The notes below the pieces were generated by a model. The model did no database searches. It was not told where the DNA came from and was given only the letters and a program-made list of their open reading frames with translations. A stretch of 64,000 bases of DNA from Siphonodentalium dalli. Its lineage: Eukaryota; Mollusca; Scaphopoda; Gadilida; Siphonodentaliidae. Positions 35,295 to 47,148 of the stretch are shown here, one piece after another. The stretch covers positions 231,444,944 to 231,508,943 of the forward strand of contig CP136061.1 in assembly GCA_032622095.1 (NCBI GenBank), given 5' to 3'. The first letter of the stretch is position 1. Each line of letters begins with the position of its first letter. Position numbers and translations under genes: made by a program.

Positions 35295-35597
35295 GTGGAA
35301 ATTGCAAACAAAAACGCGGAATTGGAAATGAAGCATCGCGATAAAAATGAAAGTAACTACTTCACAACTTACGAAGAATTCACATGTGATTTAAGTCTAT
35401 TAATTTCATTTAGACCAATTTCGTCAGGTCAGCTTATGAAAACGAAAAATGAAGAAGTCATGACGATAATCCCAGACAAGATTTTACAATCCACGACACG
35501 TCTTGTCAATTTGGCATATCGTCTCCGTCGTGACCACTGCATAATGTTACATAAATTATTCTTAGCGTGGTTATGTCGCCGAAAAAAGCAAATTTGA
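35295..35597 (+). other. Open frame of 100 codons, unassigned
   Basis: The frame is lysine- and arginine-rich at the end (AWLCRRKKQI) and has a fairly even amino acid mix. Upstream is CACGTGACTTCCGG (35270-35283), joining an E-box-like CACGTG and an ETS-like ACTTCCGG, as in some animal promoters. The frame opens at GTG; the first ATG would be at 35328. I recognise no family and an isolated 100-codon frame in a 22-kb intron may be chance. Confidence 0.2.
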
Positions 35598-38321
35598 GGC
35601 ACATCATGTGTGGTTGCTCCACTACGTGTCACGTACGATTCATATTATCTTTTAATGGAGTTTTGTCCCTGAAGTTTATGAATTCAAAATCAGATCAGAC
35701 GACAATTACCCAGAGGAAACCAGGAATAAGGAAATGCAACTTAGAACGTGGGCGCCAAATTGAACTAGATTGCTTCCTCTGAAAGAATGTAGATTTTTAG
35801 GAAACAATGTTCACATTCTCTTTTAGAGAAAAAGATGTGCGCCGTGCCAACCTCAAAAGCATTCACACATGCGAGGACTGCCGCGATCACCGATCAGACA
35901 GATGGACTTTTGTGTTTCCCCACACAGGGGAGCTGTACATCTGACACAGCATGATTGGGGTCAATGAGCATTTCCGATAGAGCCAGCCATAATTTCATTG
36001 CATTTCCCCTCCCGTGACTGACTATGGCAGGTTAAAAATGGTTTAGCATACCCGTGATACCTTTTGGCACACTCCTAATTATATTATAGGCTTTTCTTTC
36101 TTCACTCGGTGCTGAACTGTTGGCATTAAAGATCTGTTGAGCGATTCCCAAACGGTGGATCACACGATTCCGTCATGTATTTGTAATTTGTGCCATTGTA
36201 TTGCACATAATCTCGCGTGGATAAGTGAGAACTACATATTATTTCACACCGCGAATTGTTCTTTCAATCTTTAATCCGTTTTTGTCAGATGGTGGGAAAT
36301 TGATGGCTGCATGGGAATAGAAACTGCGTTATTTATTAGTCTGTGAGGATATATCAGTGGGTAAAACACGTGCTATTGTAGACAATAAATAACCGACGAT
36401 TTTACAGATTTTACCTGATATTTCGGCGCCGATATTGCTTGAACATACATAGCAACATCATCCCCTTATCTGCAACAACTTCCATTGTAGACTAGTCGGG
36501 TTTTCTGATAAATGAAATCCTAGAAGCATTTCTGGGGAAAAGTGTACAAAAGTTGACTTTTTATGATAATTTGAATATACTGATCACGATTATGGTGGTT
36601 GTCGGCCTTTAGCGAGGCCACACATGTGTTTTTGTGATGATTGAAATATTTTATCGAAGAGCCGTTACCGCAGCGTATCGTAGCTTCGTTGCTATGAACG
36701 CGCGCGCGCAGCCTTGACATAACGTAAACACATGGTTTGTAGAGTTTTTTTGTTAAAGACCCACTTAATGTTTGAGTCCCCGATTATTTCTATACATAGT
36801 CAGTGTTATTGACTGTTGTTGGTATGAAATAAAACCAAATATATATATATTACACCAGGATACAGAACATTCGTGGTCTAGAGATGTTTCCACCACGTGA
36901 TAGACATTCACAGATGCACCCACAGGACTCTCCCTTATTTACCCAAAATTCATGAAAATTCAAAACTATGAGATAGAGTTATTCCCCGTGCATCAAGAAT
37001 AATAGACTGGGAGTACACTACAGAATAAAATTAAGCACAAACCACTCAGAACATACGTCGGTACCTCGATAAAAAAAATGTGTTCGCAGTCTATTCGACC
37101 GGATAAGTTGATAGTACAATGTTTTGGAGCTTCCTCTTCAAATAGTACATAATATAGAATATGTTGTTTATAATATGATTCGAACATTAAGTGTGCCTTT
37201 GGTGTCAAACGCATTGTTCGGCTCCCAAGGTCAATATAACATGGACATATCATATTATACATGATTTGTTTCCTCTGATATGTGTGAGGGGGGGGGGTCG
37301 TATAACAAAATAATTGTTTTCACCTTCAACTATTTATCCAAACATCTGTACACGTTCTAGATTATGACCAAACTTGAGCGACATGCTATTACTTTGAAGG
37401 TGATAAGCAACGAAAAATAAATAATCGACATGCAAATATATATAGTGATATTTTGCATGTTCAGCCTGAACTGTTCACGCCCTCCCCCTGTTTCAAACAT
37501 GGAAAACGTTGTATATATGCACCAACATAAATTAATAAGAACTATATTGTATCTATGTCATATGGCCTGGCGGCTGAAACGACGGTTACCCCACCCCCTC
37601 CAACAAACCGTATCTGCTAGACCAGAACTAACACGAATGGTATCGATTTAAAAAAAACCTCATAAGCTTCAGAGAGAGAGAGAGAGGCTTGAACAAACCA
37701 TATCATCGAAAACAATACTGCTGGTCATGATGCCGTAAGCCAGGCGGACGCGTGCCCAGTTCAATGTATCAAAAACATCAGCGGAACAAATGGCGAAATA
37801 ACATGTCAGCCGTTTCCATCGGGTGGCGATTTTTTGACATAATTACAATAAATTAAGGATTAAGTCTGTGCACTATTGAAATGTGGTTAAGTGCGCAAAC
37901 GTGCAGAATTATTCGCGTGTAGGATCTATACATCTTGTCCCACATGACTTCTGAAGTTTTTGTCAGCAAACTACTAACCAATTTAAAAAGGATTTGGCAC
38001 ACAACAATATGAGCATTGTTCCCTAACAATATGTACTGTTTTCTCGATACTTTTGATGAAAGGGCGTCAGCTGCTGTAGAACCGTGATTTTTCATGTCTG
38101 ATTTCTTTTGTTACTTTCCGTTTAATCCATTCACTGCCACGTGCACTTCATACCTGATGACTTCGTGTAGTTTATTTGTAAAATGTCCTGCAACCACACC
38201 AGACCCAATGCATAAATTCTATCCCATCGCAGCTGTTACAGTTTATACATGTTAGATGTTCCCCATCCGATATGGCACTAACGCTCTTTAATATTTGAAT
38301 CCAGGCAATGAAACCAAAAAG

Positions 38322-38935
38322 CTCTCTATCCCTATCTATATTAAATACTCATTGAAAATAACTTATCTGAACCTCCAATAGATAGGATTTCTTCTGTGCC
38401 TGTATTATCTGTTCGTCTGGTTAAGAGGGAGGTAAAGTGGAAACATTTAAATGGGGAATTCATTGTTAATTTTCAAGACAGGATTACTCAATATTTGCAA
38501 ACCGTAGAATAATGCTTCATGTCTTGTTGGAATGTTTGAGTATATATCTATTAGTGACAACGCGAAGCAGATTTTTCATTTTATGTTTTGCTTTGTGACA
38601 TTTGATGGAGATATATTAAACAATTATACACAATGGTGACCTACTTTTTAATAATGTCCAATAATATCCAACCTGCGATGAAAATCAGAATTCTGCTTCG
38701 CGTTGTCATTAGATAAGTATTCAAACTTTCCAAAAAGGTATGATATGATCACCTGCACTTTATGAGGTTTGATCAATCTTTTCCCAAAATATAACACTGA
38801 ATTCCCCATTCAAATGTTGCCATTTTACCTCCCTCTTAATTTTTCCTGAAAGTTTTCTTCGACTTAAACCAGCTGAACCCTTTCTATACTAAATACTAAT
38901 TGACGAGTAGTTCCCTTGTATAAATGTATACTCAG
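38322..38935 (+). mobile_element. 4371-family MITE copies with an inserted TTAA element
   Basis: A family terminus CCCTATCTATATTAAATACT (about 38328) is followed by TTATCTGAAC and TTATCTGTTCGTCTGG. The element at 38421-38839 intervenes, and family-like TTTTTCCTGAAAG resumes at 38839. In the complete copy, GTCTGCTCATTTTCCTGAAC is continuous. A second family terminus (CCCTTTCTATACTAAATACT) begins at about 38879 and belongs to a different, truncated copy. Confidence 0.58.
38421..38839. mobile_element. TTAA element with 40-bp TIRs, nested in a MITE
   Basis: TTAA at 38421-38424 and 38836-38839. TIR GAGGGAGGTAAAGTGG, then ACATTTAAATGGGGAATTCA, mirrored at the right end with few changes. An inner pair GACAACGCGAAGCAGA / TCTGCTTCGCGTTGTC (about 38558 and 38694) adds a second stem. 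No transposase frame. A related terminus occurs at 19274 (GGGGGAGATAAAGTG). TTAA bounds fit piggyBac, although the next bases are GAG rather than CCC. Confidence 0.75.
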
Positions 38936-39422
38936 CTGACATCAGTTTACTTGTAGTGGGACCCACTGACACAGCCTCACATGTCAATCAAGGAGAAGAA
39001 GATAAACATATGATTGAGAACTCTAGTCTTATATGTCGATCGGGGTTTGGATGGGTTAGGCTTTAAATCGTGCTTGACGTGCATTAATATATATTTGATT
39101 CGACAGCAATTTTTCACGTACTCATCGACAAAAAAACGCATATACCCGCAAGCATGCCACACGACTCAATTTAGTATTTGACATCCTCAAACTCCTAATG
39201 ATGTATTCAATGTTGATCTAATTTTTTATTGAAATGACTAACATACTTAGTAAGCCACTAAACACTGGTACTTGCATGTTCTGATTCATTTTGTTCTTGC
39301 AATTGCGCACTGAGCCTTCTTGATTATCGGTCCGATGCTATATACGTAAAACTTACCATGTTATATATTTGTTTTGAATTGCTTAAAGGAACACACGGTA
39401 CTCGCAGTGTGCATAGAAGTCT

Positions 39423-39632
39423 TTAACTCTTTCAGTGCCAGGGGGTTGAATTTTTGTGTGGGTAAACTTAAGCATGCTATAGCGAATTTAAAAACAAACT
39501 GGATAAGTCCTTATGGGCATGTTATAAATCAAAACTATCAAAGTATTCAAAATAATAATTTTGATGCCCATGAAAAACGTAAGATTCCCTGGCACTAAAC
39601 CTACAAAATAAGACTGGCACTGAAAGAGTTAA
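39423..39632. mobile_element. piggyBac-like MITE, TTAA, related to 20491-20745
   Basis: TTAA at 39423-39426 and 39629-39632. TIRs CTCTTTCAGTGCCAG and their perfect complement. Near the right end, CACTAAACCTACAAAATAAG parallels the 20491 copy. It has no 69-bp hairpin, so the hairpin is an optional part of this family. Confidence 0.8.
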
Positions 39633-39674
39633 GAACATCACCACCATAGAAGAACAAGGAGAAATAGATCACCT

Positions 39675-39726
39675 TTGTTATTATTAATACTTTGTTATTA
39701 TTAATACTTTGTTATTATTAATACTG
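39675..39726 (+). repeat. Short tandem repeat, 18-bp unit, three copies
   Basis: The unit TTTGTTATTATTAATACT is repeated three times with a change in the last copy. Inside the wnt5 intron. Confidence 0.85.
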
Positions 39727-39897
39727 TGTTACTTTGCATTATTAAAAGTTCCCCAATAACGATATTCGCCCGTTGAAACCATTGTTATATGTAAACAAAA
39801 CAAATAGAGTGATTTGTCAAAAAAACATCGCTAAACGTGTAGTAAGTTAAAGATGCATCATCTGATTAAGCGCCCCTCATTTACTATATATTTGGAT

Positions 39898-40262
39898 TCG
39901 GGGGTAAAAAAGATATTTGATTCGAGTCGAGGAACCCAACTATCAAAGCTCAGAGTAATTAGATATCGATTTTTCACCATCGAAAATTTTTAGTGGTCCA
40001 GTAAACAGTTGACGAGCCGATGGTCTCGGACCAAATTGCCGATGAAGATGGATAACTCTAAAATCAAGAGGCATTTCTGTTGATAATAAGGCAAAATTTC
40101 GTCGAGCAACATGTTGATAAATAACACGTTTCGGGCAATGTTATACTATAATTGACAGTATAATCGATTCTGATAACTGAAGCGGCATTTCTAAAAATGT
40201 TGTTGTTGGAATCTGATTATATGGAGACCATCGAATCGGATTGAGTACCTTTAAAGTATGTT
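39898..40262 (+). repeat. Dispersed repeat, second copy of the 22908-23175 family
   Basis: Same order of blocks as 22908-23175, but with additional sequence between CCGATGAAGA and AACACGTTTCGGGCAAT. It is probably the more complete copy. Coding potential is not evident. Confidence 0.75.
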
Positions 40263-41078
40263 ATGATGGAGGAAGTATAGTATTCCGGTACATAAAGAGT
40301 CAATATAAGCCTACTATAAGGATAGTTAGCATAGTTATTGACCTAATTTGGTCCCTGGAACCGGGCCGCGATGTACTTTAAAAAACGAGCATAATTTTGA
40401 CATTAAAACCGCCAAGTTGCTTTAATGTAATCGTGTATAGCACCACATGATCATACAAACGAACATACTCATTTCAACTTTGAATTAGGGCCCATATACC
40501 TGTGAGCGAATTCTAGAATATATATCTGTGCCAGAGCTTTATCGGGTTGCTGGCGGGCTGTGCACATGTTAACGGAGCGCTGTAGTTAACAAATGGCCGC
40601 GATAACTCGAAAAACTTTAACTGATTAGGAAATTAATTTGAGATGAAGAGAGCCCGAGGCCATAGTTACCTGTCACCGGTTTACAAGCCGGGAAGTCTTA
40701 ATGGCGTTGCCCTCAGCATTTCACTCGCGCAGCCATCTATCTAATTTATATACGCGTCCGCTCGGGACCACCTCTATGTCAATGTGGTACGATCAGTGAT
40801 ATTTTTCAAATTCTGTTTCGAGAAGAGATTTATCGAATTGAGCACAGAGACGACAATGAAAAAATGATGTGTCGATGAGGCTTAGTCGCTTATAATCATC
40901 AAACCTGAAATAAAACCGAGTGATTACTCGCTTTTATCCGCCCCGGTATCAAACCAGATCGACCAATGTATGAAATAGTTATATTCTGACAATGCAGCGG
41001 TATTTATGGTATTTCTTAAAGTGGTATAAATTACCGCCTAAAATGACAAACCGTGGCCCGGTTTCCCAAACATCATAT

Positions 41079-41098
41079 AACAAAGAGCGCTCTTTGTT
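41079..41098. repeat. Perfect 20-bp palindrome
   Basis: AACAAAGAGCGCTCTTTGTT is its own reverse complement. It follows GGCCCGGTTTCCCAAACA and lies about 510 bp before the wnt5 terminal exon. Related GCTCTTTAT phrases occur in repeats at 49.2, 52.9 and 53.6 kb. Function unknown. Confidence 0.85.
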
Positions 41099-41339
41099 GA
41101 TGTCATTTCTTCTGTAGTATAGCGTTATAGTTGAGAAAGTTGAACTCTGTAACAAATGTATTTCACGTCAGGCAATTTGTTAATAGGATACCATATACGA
41201 GAACATATTAAAAGAGAAAAAATCCTTTCTGAAATGAAAAACAGCATATTAATTAATTTGTATAATCCATCACTAATTCTCAAATGTAAGCAGAAGCTCG
41301 TGGAAGACATGGAAAAACAGAATCTGAATTAGAAAATAT

Positions 41340-41342
<3 letters not shown>

Positions 41343-41406
<64 letters not shown>

Positions 41407-41416
41407 AGAGAGAGAG
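41343..41416 (+). repeat. GA microsatellite
   Basis: About 28 uninterrupted GA/AG repeats, then AGAGGGAGAGAGAGAG. It sits some 200 bp before the acceptor of the last wnt5 exon and is likely to vary in length between individuals. Confidence 0.95.
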
Positions 41417-41611
41417 CGCAATCGTGGTGCCATGGTCAGGTCCCGATCGAAATGGGGCGAAGAAGGAGAAAAGCCCACAAACTAGTTTCTAAATATAGAG
41501 ATACGAAATTATATTTTTTTTAAAAGAGGATACTACACATTCATTATATAAGTATTTCGTGTGGACGGGGTTATTCACTTTTTAACTGTATATTTATATT
41601 TTTATTTGCAG

Positions 41612-42073
41612 GCTGTCTACAATTACGCAAAAGTGGCGTGCAAGTGTCATGGTGTATCCGGTTCATGCAGTTTAAAAACGTGCTGGCAACAACTGCCTTC
41701 TTTCAGAGAAGTTGGGAACCGACTCAAGGACAAATACGATTCTTCGGTTGAAGTGAGGTTCAATAAGAGGGGAACCAAGCTCATCAGGAAACATAAACGG
41801 CTCAAGAAGCCAACAAAAGAAGATCTGTTATACGTGGAGGAGTCACCTGACTATTGTGAATACAACCCAGATACTGGTTCATTGGGCACGAAGGGACGCG
41901 AGTGTAATCGGAGTTCGGTTGGGATGGACGGTTGTAAACTGATGTGTTGTGGTCGTGGGTACAACACGTTTAAAAGGAAGGTTGTCGAACGATGCCATTG
42001 TAAGTTCCACTGGTGCTGTTATGTGAAATGTAAAACGTGTGAGTCAATACAGGATGTCCATGTTTGTAAATAA
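41612..42073 (+). CDS. wnt5: Wnt5 ligand, terminal coding exon with stop
   Basis: The exon encodes the cysteine-rich C-terminal half of Wnt5 (153 codons, stop TAA at 42071). The acceptor is TTTATTTGCAG at 41601-41611. It starts [19 protein letters not shown], where the serine codon at 41657-41659 corresponds to the serine acylated by Porcupine in other Wnts, then [54 protein letters not shown] and [18 protein letters not shown], ending in VCK. The linker [19 protein letters not shown] is rich in Lys/Arg, as in Wnt5 relatives, and may bind heparan sulfate (inference). Length and cysteine spacing are normal; no break is seen. Acceptor phase 0 fits the exon at 18881-19173. Confidence 0.96.
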   Translation, partial: AVYNYAKVACKCHGVSGSCSLKTCWQQLPSFREVGNRLKDKYDSSVEVRFNKRGTKLIRKHKRLKKPTKEDLLYVEESPDYCEYNPDTGSLGTKGRECNRSSVGMDGCKLMCCGRGYNTFKRKVVERCHCKFHWCCYVKCKTCESIQDVHVCK

Positions 42074-44323
42074 ATAACCACATATGTCATAGGAGGATGC
42101 CGATACATTTATATCCACAAGTTACTATGCAAGAACACTTCAAACGGCGGAGTTGTTCGGAGTATGTGGGTAATTCCTCGCATATATCAAGCCAACGGCT
42201 ATTTGACTTTACACAACTTGGTGTGTGTGAAATGCCCGTTGCTTGTTTGCATAGTACTTACATGTACGGTAGTGTCATATATCGGGATTTCTGCAAAAAT
42301 AATGCGTCGCGAAAAAGATTAGTAGCATACATGACTCACATAATTCCGAAAGGATGAGCATTGACTGTGCGATCACTGCTTCTTCAACAATGGCGCGTTC
42401 GGGACGAACGTTTTTCTGAGACGAGGGAAGTGATATGTGATGAAAGTTCGCATTCATGTGTGGTTCTCAGTGCATCATGTGACTGCTAGTTATTGGTGAA
42501 GAAAAGTTGTCTCAAAGTTTCTGGTGGGATGAAACAGGTACGGATTGCTTTCTCTCCATGACAGAAATATGATAAACTATCAAATAACTGACTCAGATGA
42601 AATTGCCAGTACCGGTGGCGATCATTCGAGATGTCACCTAAAACGAAACTTTGATGTAAATATGGTTGAATTAGCAGATTATTTAATGAAGGAATATGTG
42701 CATGCTTTTTCACCTAGGGCTGAATATATGCATTATTTGTATATATCATGACCAACGAAGACAACGTACACTACTCATTCTTTGCCTAAACATTAATATG
42801 ATCTCATCCACTTTCTTGCGACTATTCCACGATTCGTCAGGAATATTTGTTTCACTTAGTTGTCTCATTTGATGTGGGTGTTCTCATCGGCGACTCGCCA
42901 CTATCATTTCTTGCGTTTCTCTAATCACCTAGCATCCGGTGGTACCTTTCTATTTTATATATGGGTAATTTGATTTTAGCTACCACGTGATCCTCAAGAG
43001 AGTCACATTTAGGCTTTGAATTATTGGCGATCACGACTGCCGGGTAAGAGATGTGGAAACTTCTCAACGCTTGATATAGTTGCTGTTAAGAAGTACCTGC
43101 AGTTTATAAACTGCCACGATTTAAAGATGGTCTATCTCTTCCGGGCCACAATTACAACAATATAATTCTTATAAATCCCGATTTCAAAACTAAAAATAGA
43201 TATTTAGTGAATTAAATACAGATAAAACTGAAGATGGTGTATATATTAGTTGTCTATAAAGGCATAATAACGTGGTTTGTTCTATCGTAATTCGCGGTAA
43301 ATATATTACCTGAAATGCAATGTGCCTTGATTGAAGGTGCTAACAAGATAGAGTTCTCTCTATATATTGGTACGCTCCAAACGTTATCGCGGATTTCTGT
43401 TATAAAAATAGCCCCTAAAGCTATACATCCATCGGATGTGATAAGGAATTCTAACTAACATTTATATTATTTTAATTTACATTAACTTTTCCGGACAGGT
43501 TTTCTCGATTCATATCTATTATTTTATGCCCGGCTTCCATATATAACTATACAAGAAGAGATAGACTCCCTTTAAGTGCACTTATATGCCAATTGAAGGT
43601 ACGCTACTTGTAACAACAATTCTGGAAAGCGATATATCTCCCTGAAAATGACGATGATGCTAACTGAGAGGGGGTACTCGTTTTCTAATGACCTCACTCA
43701 CCTATGGTGTATATAATTACTATAGAAAACATGTACACTTTATTTGAAATAACAAGTGGCTCTTGCCAGTTCGTCGTGATTATAATATAAACTTCACAAA
43801 CGGCAAACATGCTGCATATATATTTATTTCATGTGAAATCTAGTGTAAGACGAACAACTTGAATGTGCAGTTCGCGGTGCAGATTAGATTTATAGCACGT
43901 GCAAACTAAGACTCAGAATGTGATATATGACAATATGAATATAATGACAATTTGATAAATTAAACTGACAATTTACTGACAATTTACTGACAATATGATA
44001 AAGGGTTTCTTTAAACAAAAACCGCGTTCGCATCCGTAAAGAAAAGACAATGAAAAGTTTGCAAGTGATGGCGATTAGCCTTCAAGCCATTACATACGTA
44101 TATATCACTTGTATTCTTGCGAAATGGTAGCGAATGTTAGGCCTATATGTTGTGGGTTTTACTTTTAATAGAATAGTAGTAAACACAGAACCGCATCGAC
44201 TTGTGAAGGGGTTGAACTTGATCACACTCTTTTGTTATGTCGCAAGTTAAAACTCCAGACTAACGGCTATATATGGATGTAACATTGCGCCACAACGAAC
44301 TCGTGCGATAACGTTCACCACAT
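42074..44323 (+). other. Probable wnt5 3' UTR and downstream flank
   Basis: No coding frame with a recognisable domain follows the stop. The first kilobase is likely 3' UTR, but I could not fix a polyadenylation site from sequence alone. A small tandem repeat of TGACAATTTAC-type units lies at about 43963-43998. Confidence 0.5.
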
Positions 44324-44777
44324 TCAAGCCTGAGTTTAGCGTGCCTGTCATTTGCAGAATGAGGTCCCCAGAGGGTGTATTTAGTGATGCTATCCCGCTC
44401 AGCGGGCTAGCATCGCCAAATTCACCCTCTGGGGACCTCAATATACATGGCCCCATCTGCTATGGAAGACATATACTCAGATTGAAGTTCCCAAATGGTG
44501 AATGTTATGTACATCCATTGGGAACCTCGATTATGCAATGTGTCGTCTGCTAATTTGGGGATATAGAGAAACTAATCTAAAAAAAATTAAATCTAAGTGA
44601 ATAAGTTTTATAGAAATTTGATAATAAAGAACATTTCCAGAAAAGATTAGGCCTAAGCAGAATGAGGTCACCAGAGGGTGAATTTACTTATGCTAGACCA
44701 TTATGCGGGATAGCGTCACTAAATTCACCCTCTGGGGACCTCATTTGGCAAATGACAGGCACACTAAACTCAAGCTT
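44324..44777 (+). mobile_element. GTGCCTGTCATTTGC-family MITE, uninterrupted reference copy
   Basis: The TIR AAGCCTGAGTTTAG, GTGCCTGTCATTTGC at the left is mirrored by GCAAATGACAGGCAC, CTAAACTCAAGCTT at the right. Next to each TIR is a long hairpin: 44355-44438 (GAGGTCCCCAGAGGGTG arms around CCCGCTCAGCGGG) and about 44660-44740. The middle has ATGCAATGTGTCGTCTGC and TTTGATAATAAAGA. About 450 bp, no coding frame. Relatives at 745-1876 and 3391-3745. Confidence 0.8.
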
Positions 44778-45080
44778 GATCACATTCACACGCCGATGCA
44801 GTTCTGTCTATATATATATATCACACTGCTGATCTGAAGAAAAAAAAATCTTTACTTTTTTAGTCACCCAAGCTTTGAGACTTCTTCACCAGGTCCTGCC
44901 AAGCCATATTAAGGATATACATCTCCCAATATTATTTCGAATGAAAACACAACATATGATGTTTTCAATCGTGGATCATCGTCTAATCGCAATGATCGGG
45001 CCATTTCCATTTTGTAGATGTTTATAATGTATATGTTCATTGCTCCGCTGAAGTATTGGTCAAGTTCGCCGATCCCCGAA

Positions 45081-45345
45081 GCGTTGGTTCGGGTCTGTAC
45101 CCGTGCTCTGAGGCGTTGGTTCTGGTCTGTACCCGTGCTCATACGTTGGTTCGGGTATGTACCCATGCTCTGATGCGTTGGTTCGGGTCTGTACCCACGA
45201 TATGATGCGTTGGTTTGTGTACTCATGATCTCTGAAACGTTGGTTTTTGGGTACTCATTGTCTCTGAGCCGTCGGTTGGGTACCTATGATATCTAAAGCG
45301 TTGGTTTGGGAATCCATGGTCTCTGAGGCGTTTATTGTGGTACTA
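45081..45345 (+). repeat. Minisatellite, about 31-bp unit, about eight copies
   Basis: The unit GCGTTGGTTCGGGTCTGTAC followed by CCATGCTCTGA-type sequence repeats with start points about 30-33 bp apart (for example 45081, 45113, 45143, 45174, 45207). Units diverge progressively to the right. On the minus strand it reads as an open frame, which I consider incidental. Confidence 0.85.
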
Positions 45346-47148
45346 ATCAGTCTAAGTTAACTGCTGACCGCCCACATATAATAGTGGGACTGATTAATTG
45401 TCCTATACTTTGTATTTCCCAAACCGCGGGATCGACGTCAGTGGCGTCAATCAGAACTCACTATTAGTAGCCCCATGATAAAAGTGTCCAATCGAAGCGA
45501 TTAACGTAGGAAGACGGAAGCCTTACATGAACTGAAAAGAGACTATAGGATAGACTCAGAATGTCAGTATGATCTTGAGTTTATGTTTACACAGATTGGG
45601 TATCAATTATCTTTAGATCGTACACAGTATACGACAGCTCTAATAACAATACATCGACGTTTCTAAAATCTTGAAAGCTACTTTGGGGGAAAAATCAATT
45701 TCATTAAGTTTTTCCATCAAATAAACTTGTTTATTATTGAATATTTTATATATTCCGAAATAGGAATAATTCCTGGTACTCCAATCAACCAATTGGAATC
45801 CTACGTATTCTCATCAACGTTTATGCTTTTTGGGGGTATCCTGAATACCGTTTTGGGGATTATGCGTGGGTACCATAACCAAGTTTTTGTTTAGACCCTT
45901 TACAACGTTTTGGAGAATTTGTGCGTGGGTACCCTAATCAACGGAACATGCAAACTTGACACATTCAGCACCACTGAGACGACTGTTTGTATTTGTATAT
46001 GTGTGTAATACCTCGATTCTTCTTCCATGATCAGGTCAATTTTCTCGAATGTTGTATTATAGTGCTATATTCTTCTGTTATCGTTATCTTCTGTCTTTGT
46101 GTTAAGATGAGACTATGCAGGGTAGCTCGTTTATCGACTCACACCAAATTGTTTATTTTGACATTTTAGTTCAATTTTACTTTCTTCTTAAGCGGCAAAG
46201 ATGTGTCTTTTTTGTGGGGCATTCATTCAATTTTCATTTATTCATTACTCCCCCTTTTCAATCCTTTCTGACATCATTTTTTGAAAACTGGTCGCGACAT
46301 TTGACCCGAATTGACCGAATGTCACCAATGCGTTTTCATATTATTAAGTGGACTGAAATGTTGCACATTTCAGAACAAATGATGACATGTCCACACACTC
46401 TATTCCATACATCTTTATCCACCCGACCAACTACTATCTCGAATTCATGTATCCGGAAATCGGTTGACAGTTGAACTGGTTAAAATGAATTATTTGTTAT
46501 ATATAACATGGTATTAACATGAGTTAGCTGATGATACATTTTGAATTGAGCACCACAATATATAATGAAGTAGTATTATATCTTAGTAAATTAAAATTTG
46601 TCCTACATGTACATGTGGATTCTAAGTGTTTTTACGAAGGGCAATAACAATCCGTATTACTGACTCTTAACGGGTGGATATTTTTCCTTTGGATTGTGTT
46701 TTCTCGTTATTTGTTTTAAAAACATGAGCCGGTTATATAACATGTGTTATATGTATGTATGTATGTATGTATACACATATACGTGTTCCACATACTACAA
46801 ACATGTTGGGATACATTGAAAATCGGTTTGAAGTTGTTATGGATTCACATGTCACCTGCTTAGATGCGCCTATGAAATCTTTTCTGCTTCCGTTGGAGTC
46901 AACTGTTGTTACTTTGTCGAGTCGTTTTGCATTTATTCGTGTACATATCCATTTGTTTTATAAATTATATATGAAGATTATATAAATGTACATGTTGTTT
47001 AAATGAAGTAACTAAAATTAATTGTAGAAGTCGAATGGCTGTGTTGTGTCTTTTTTCTCCTTATATGTATATATGGGCTTCTGTGTGCATGTGGCTGTGT
47101 TCCTCAACATAGTCTAGCCAATGTTTGCCATTGATTCCCAACTCAAAT

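Larger units (their letters stand above)
19174..41611 (+). other. wnt5: wnt5 intron of about 22.4 kb, filled with repeats
   Basis: It starts GTAAAT and ends TTTATTTGCAG, both normal U2-type signals. It separates coding exons that join in phase 0. I find no nested gene I would defend. Its identified content is given in separate entries; the remaining stretches (about 19700-20490, 20746-21831, 23176-24714, 25011-26600, 26950-27896, 29277-32940, 33590-38320, 40263-41340) show only short open frames, homopolymers (C13 at 23885-23897, G13 at 24032-24044, G15 at 33221-33235) and scattered AT-rich sequence. Confidence 0.85.

Noticed and set aside
45081-45345. Regular repeats that could look like a CRISPR array
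   Set aside because: The units are contiguous, diverge gradually and lack unique spacers. In an animal genome this is a minisatellite.
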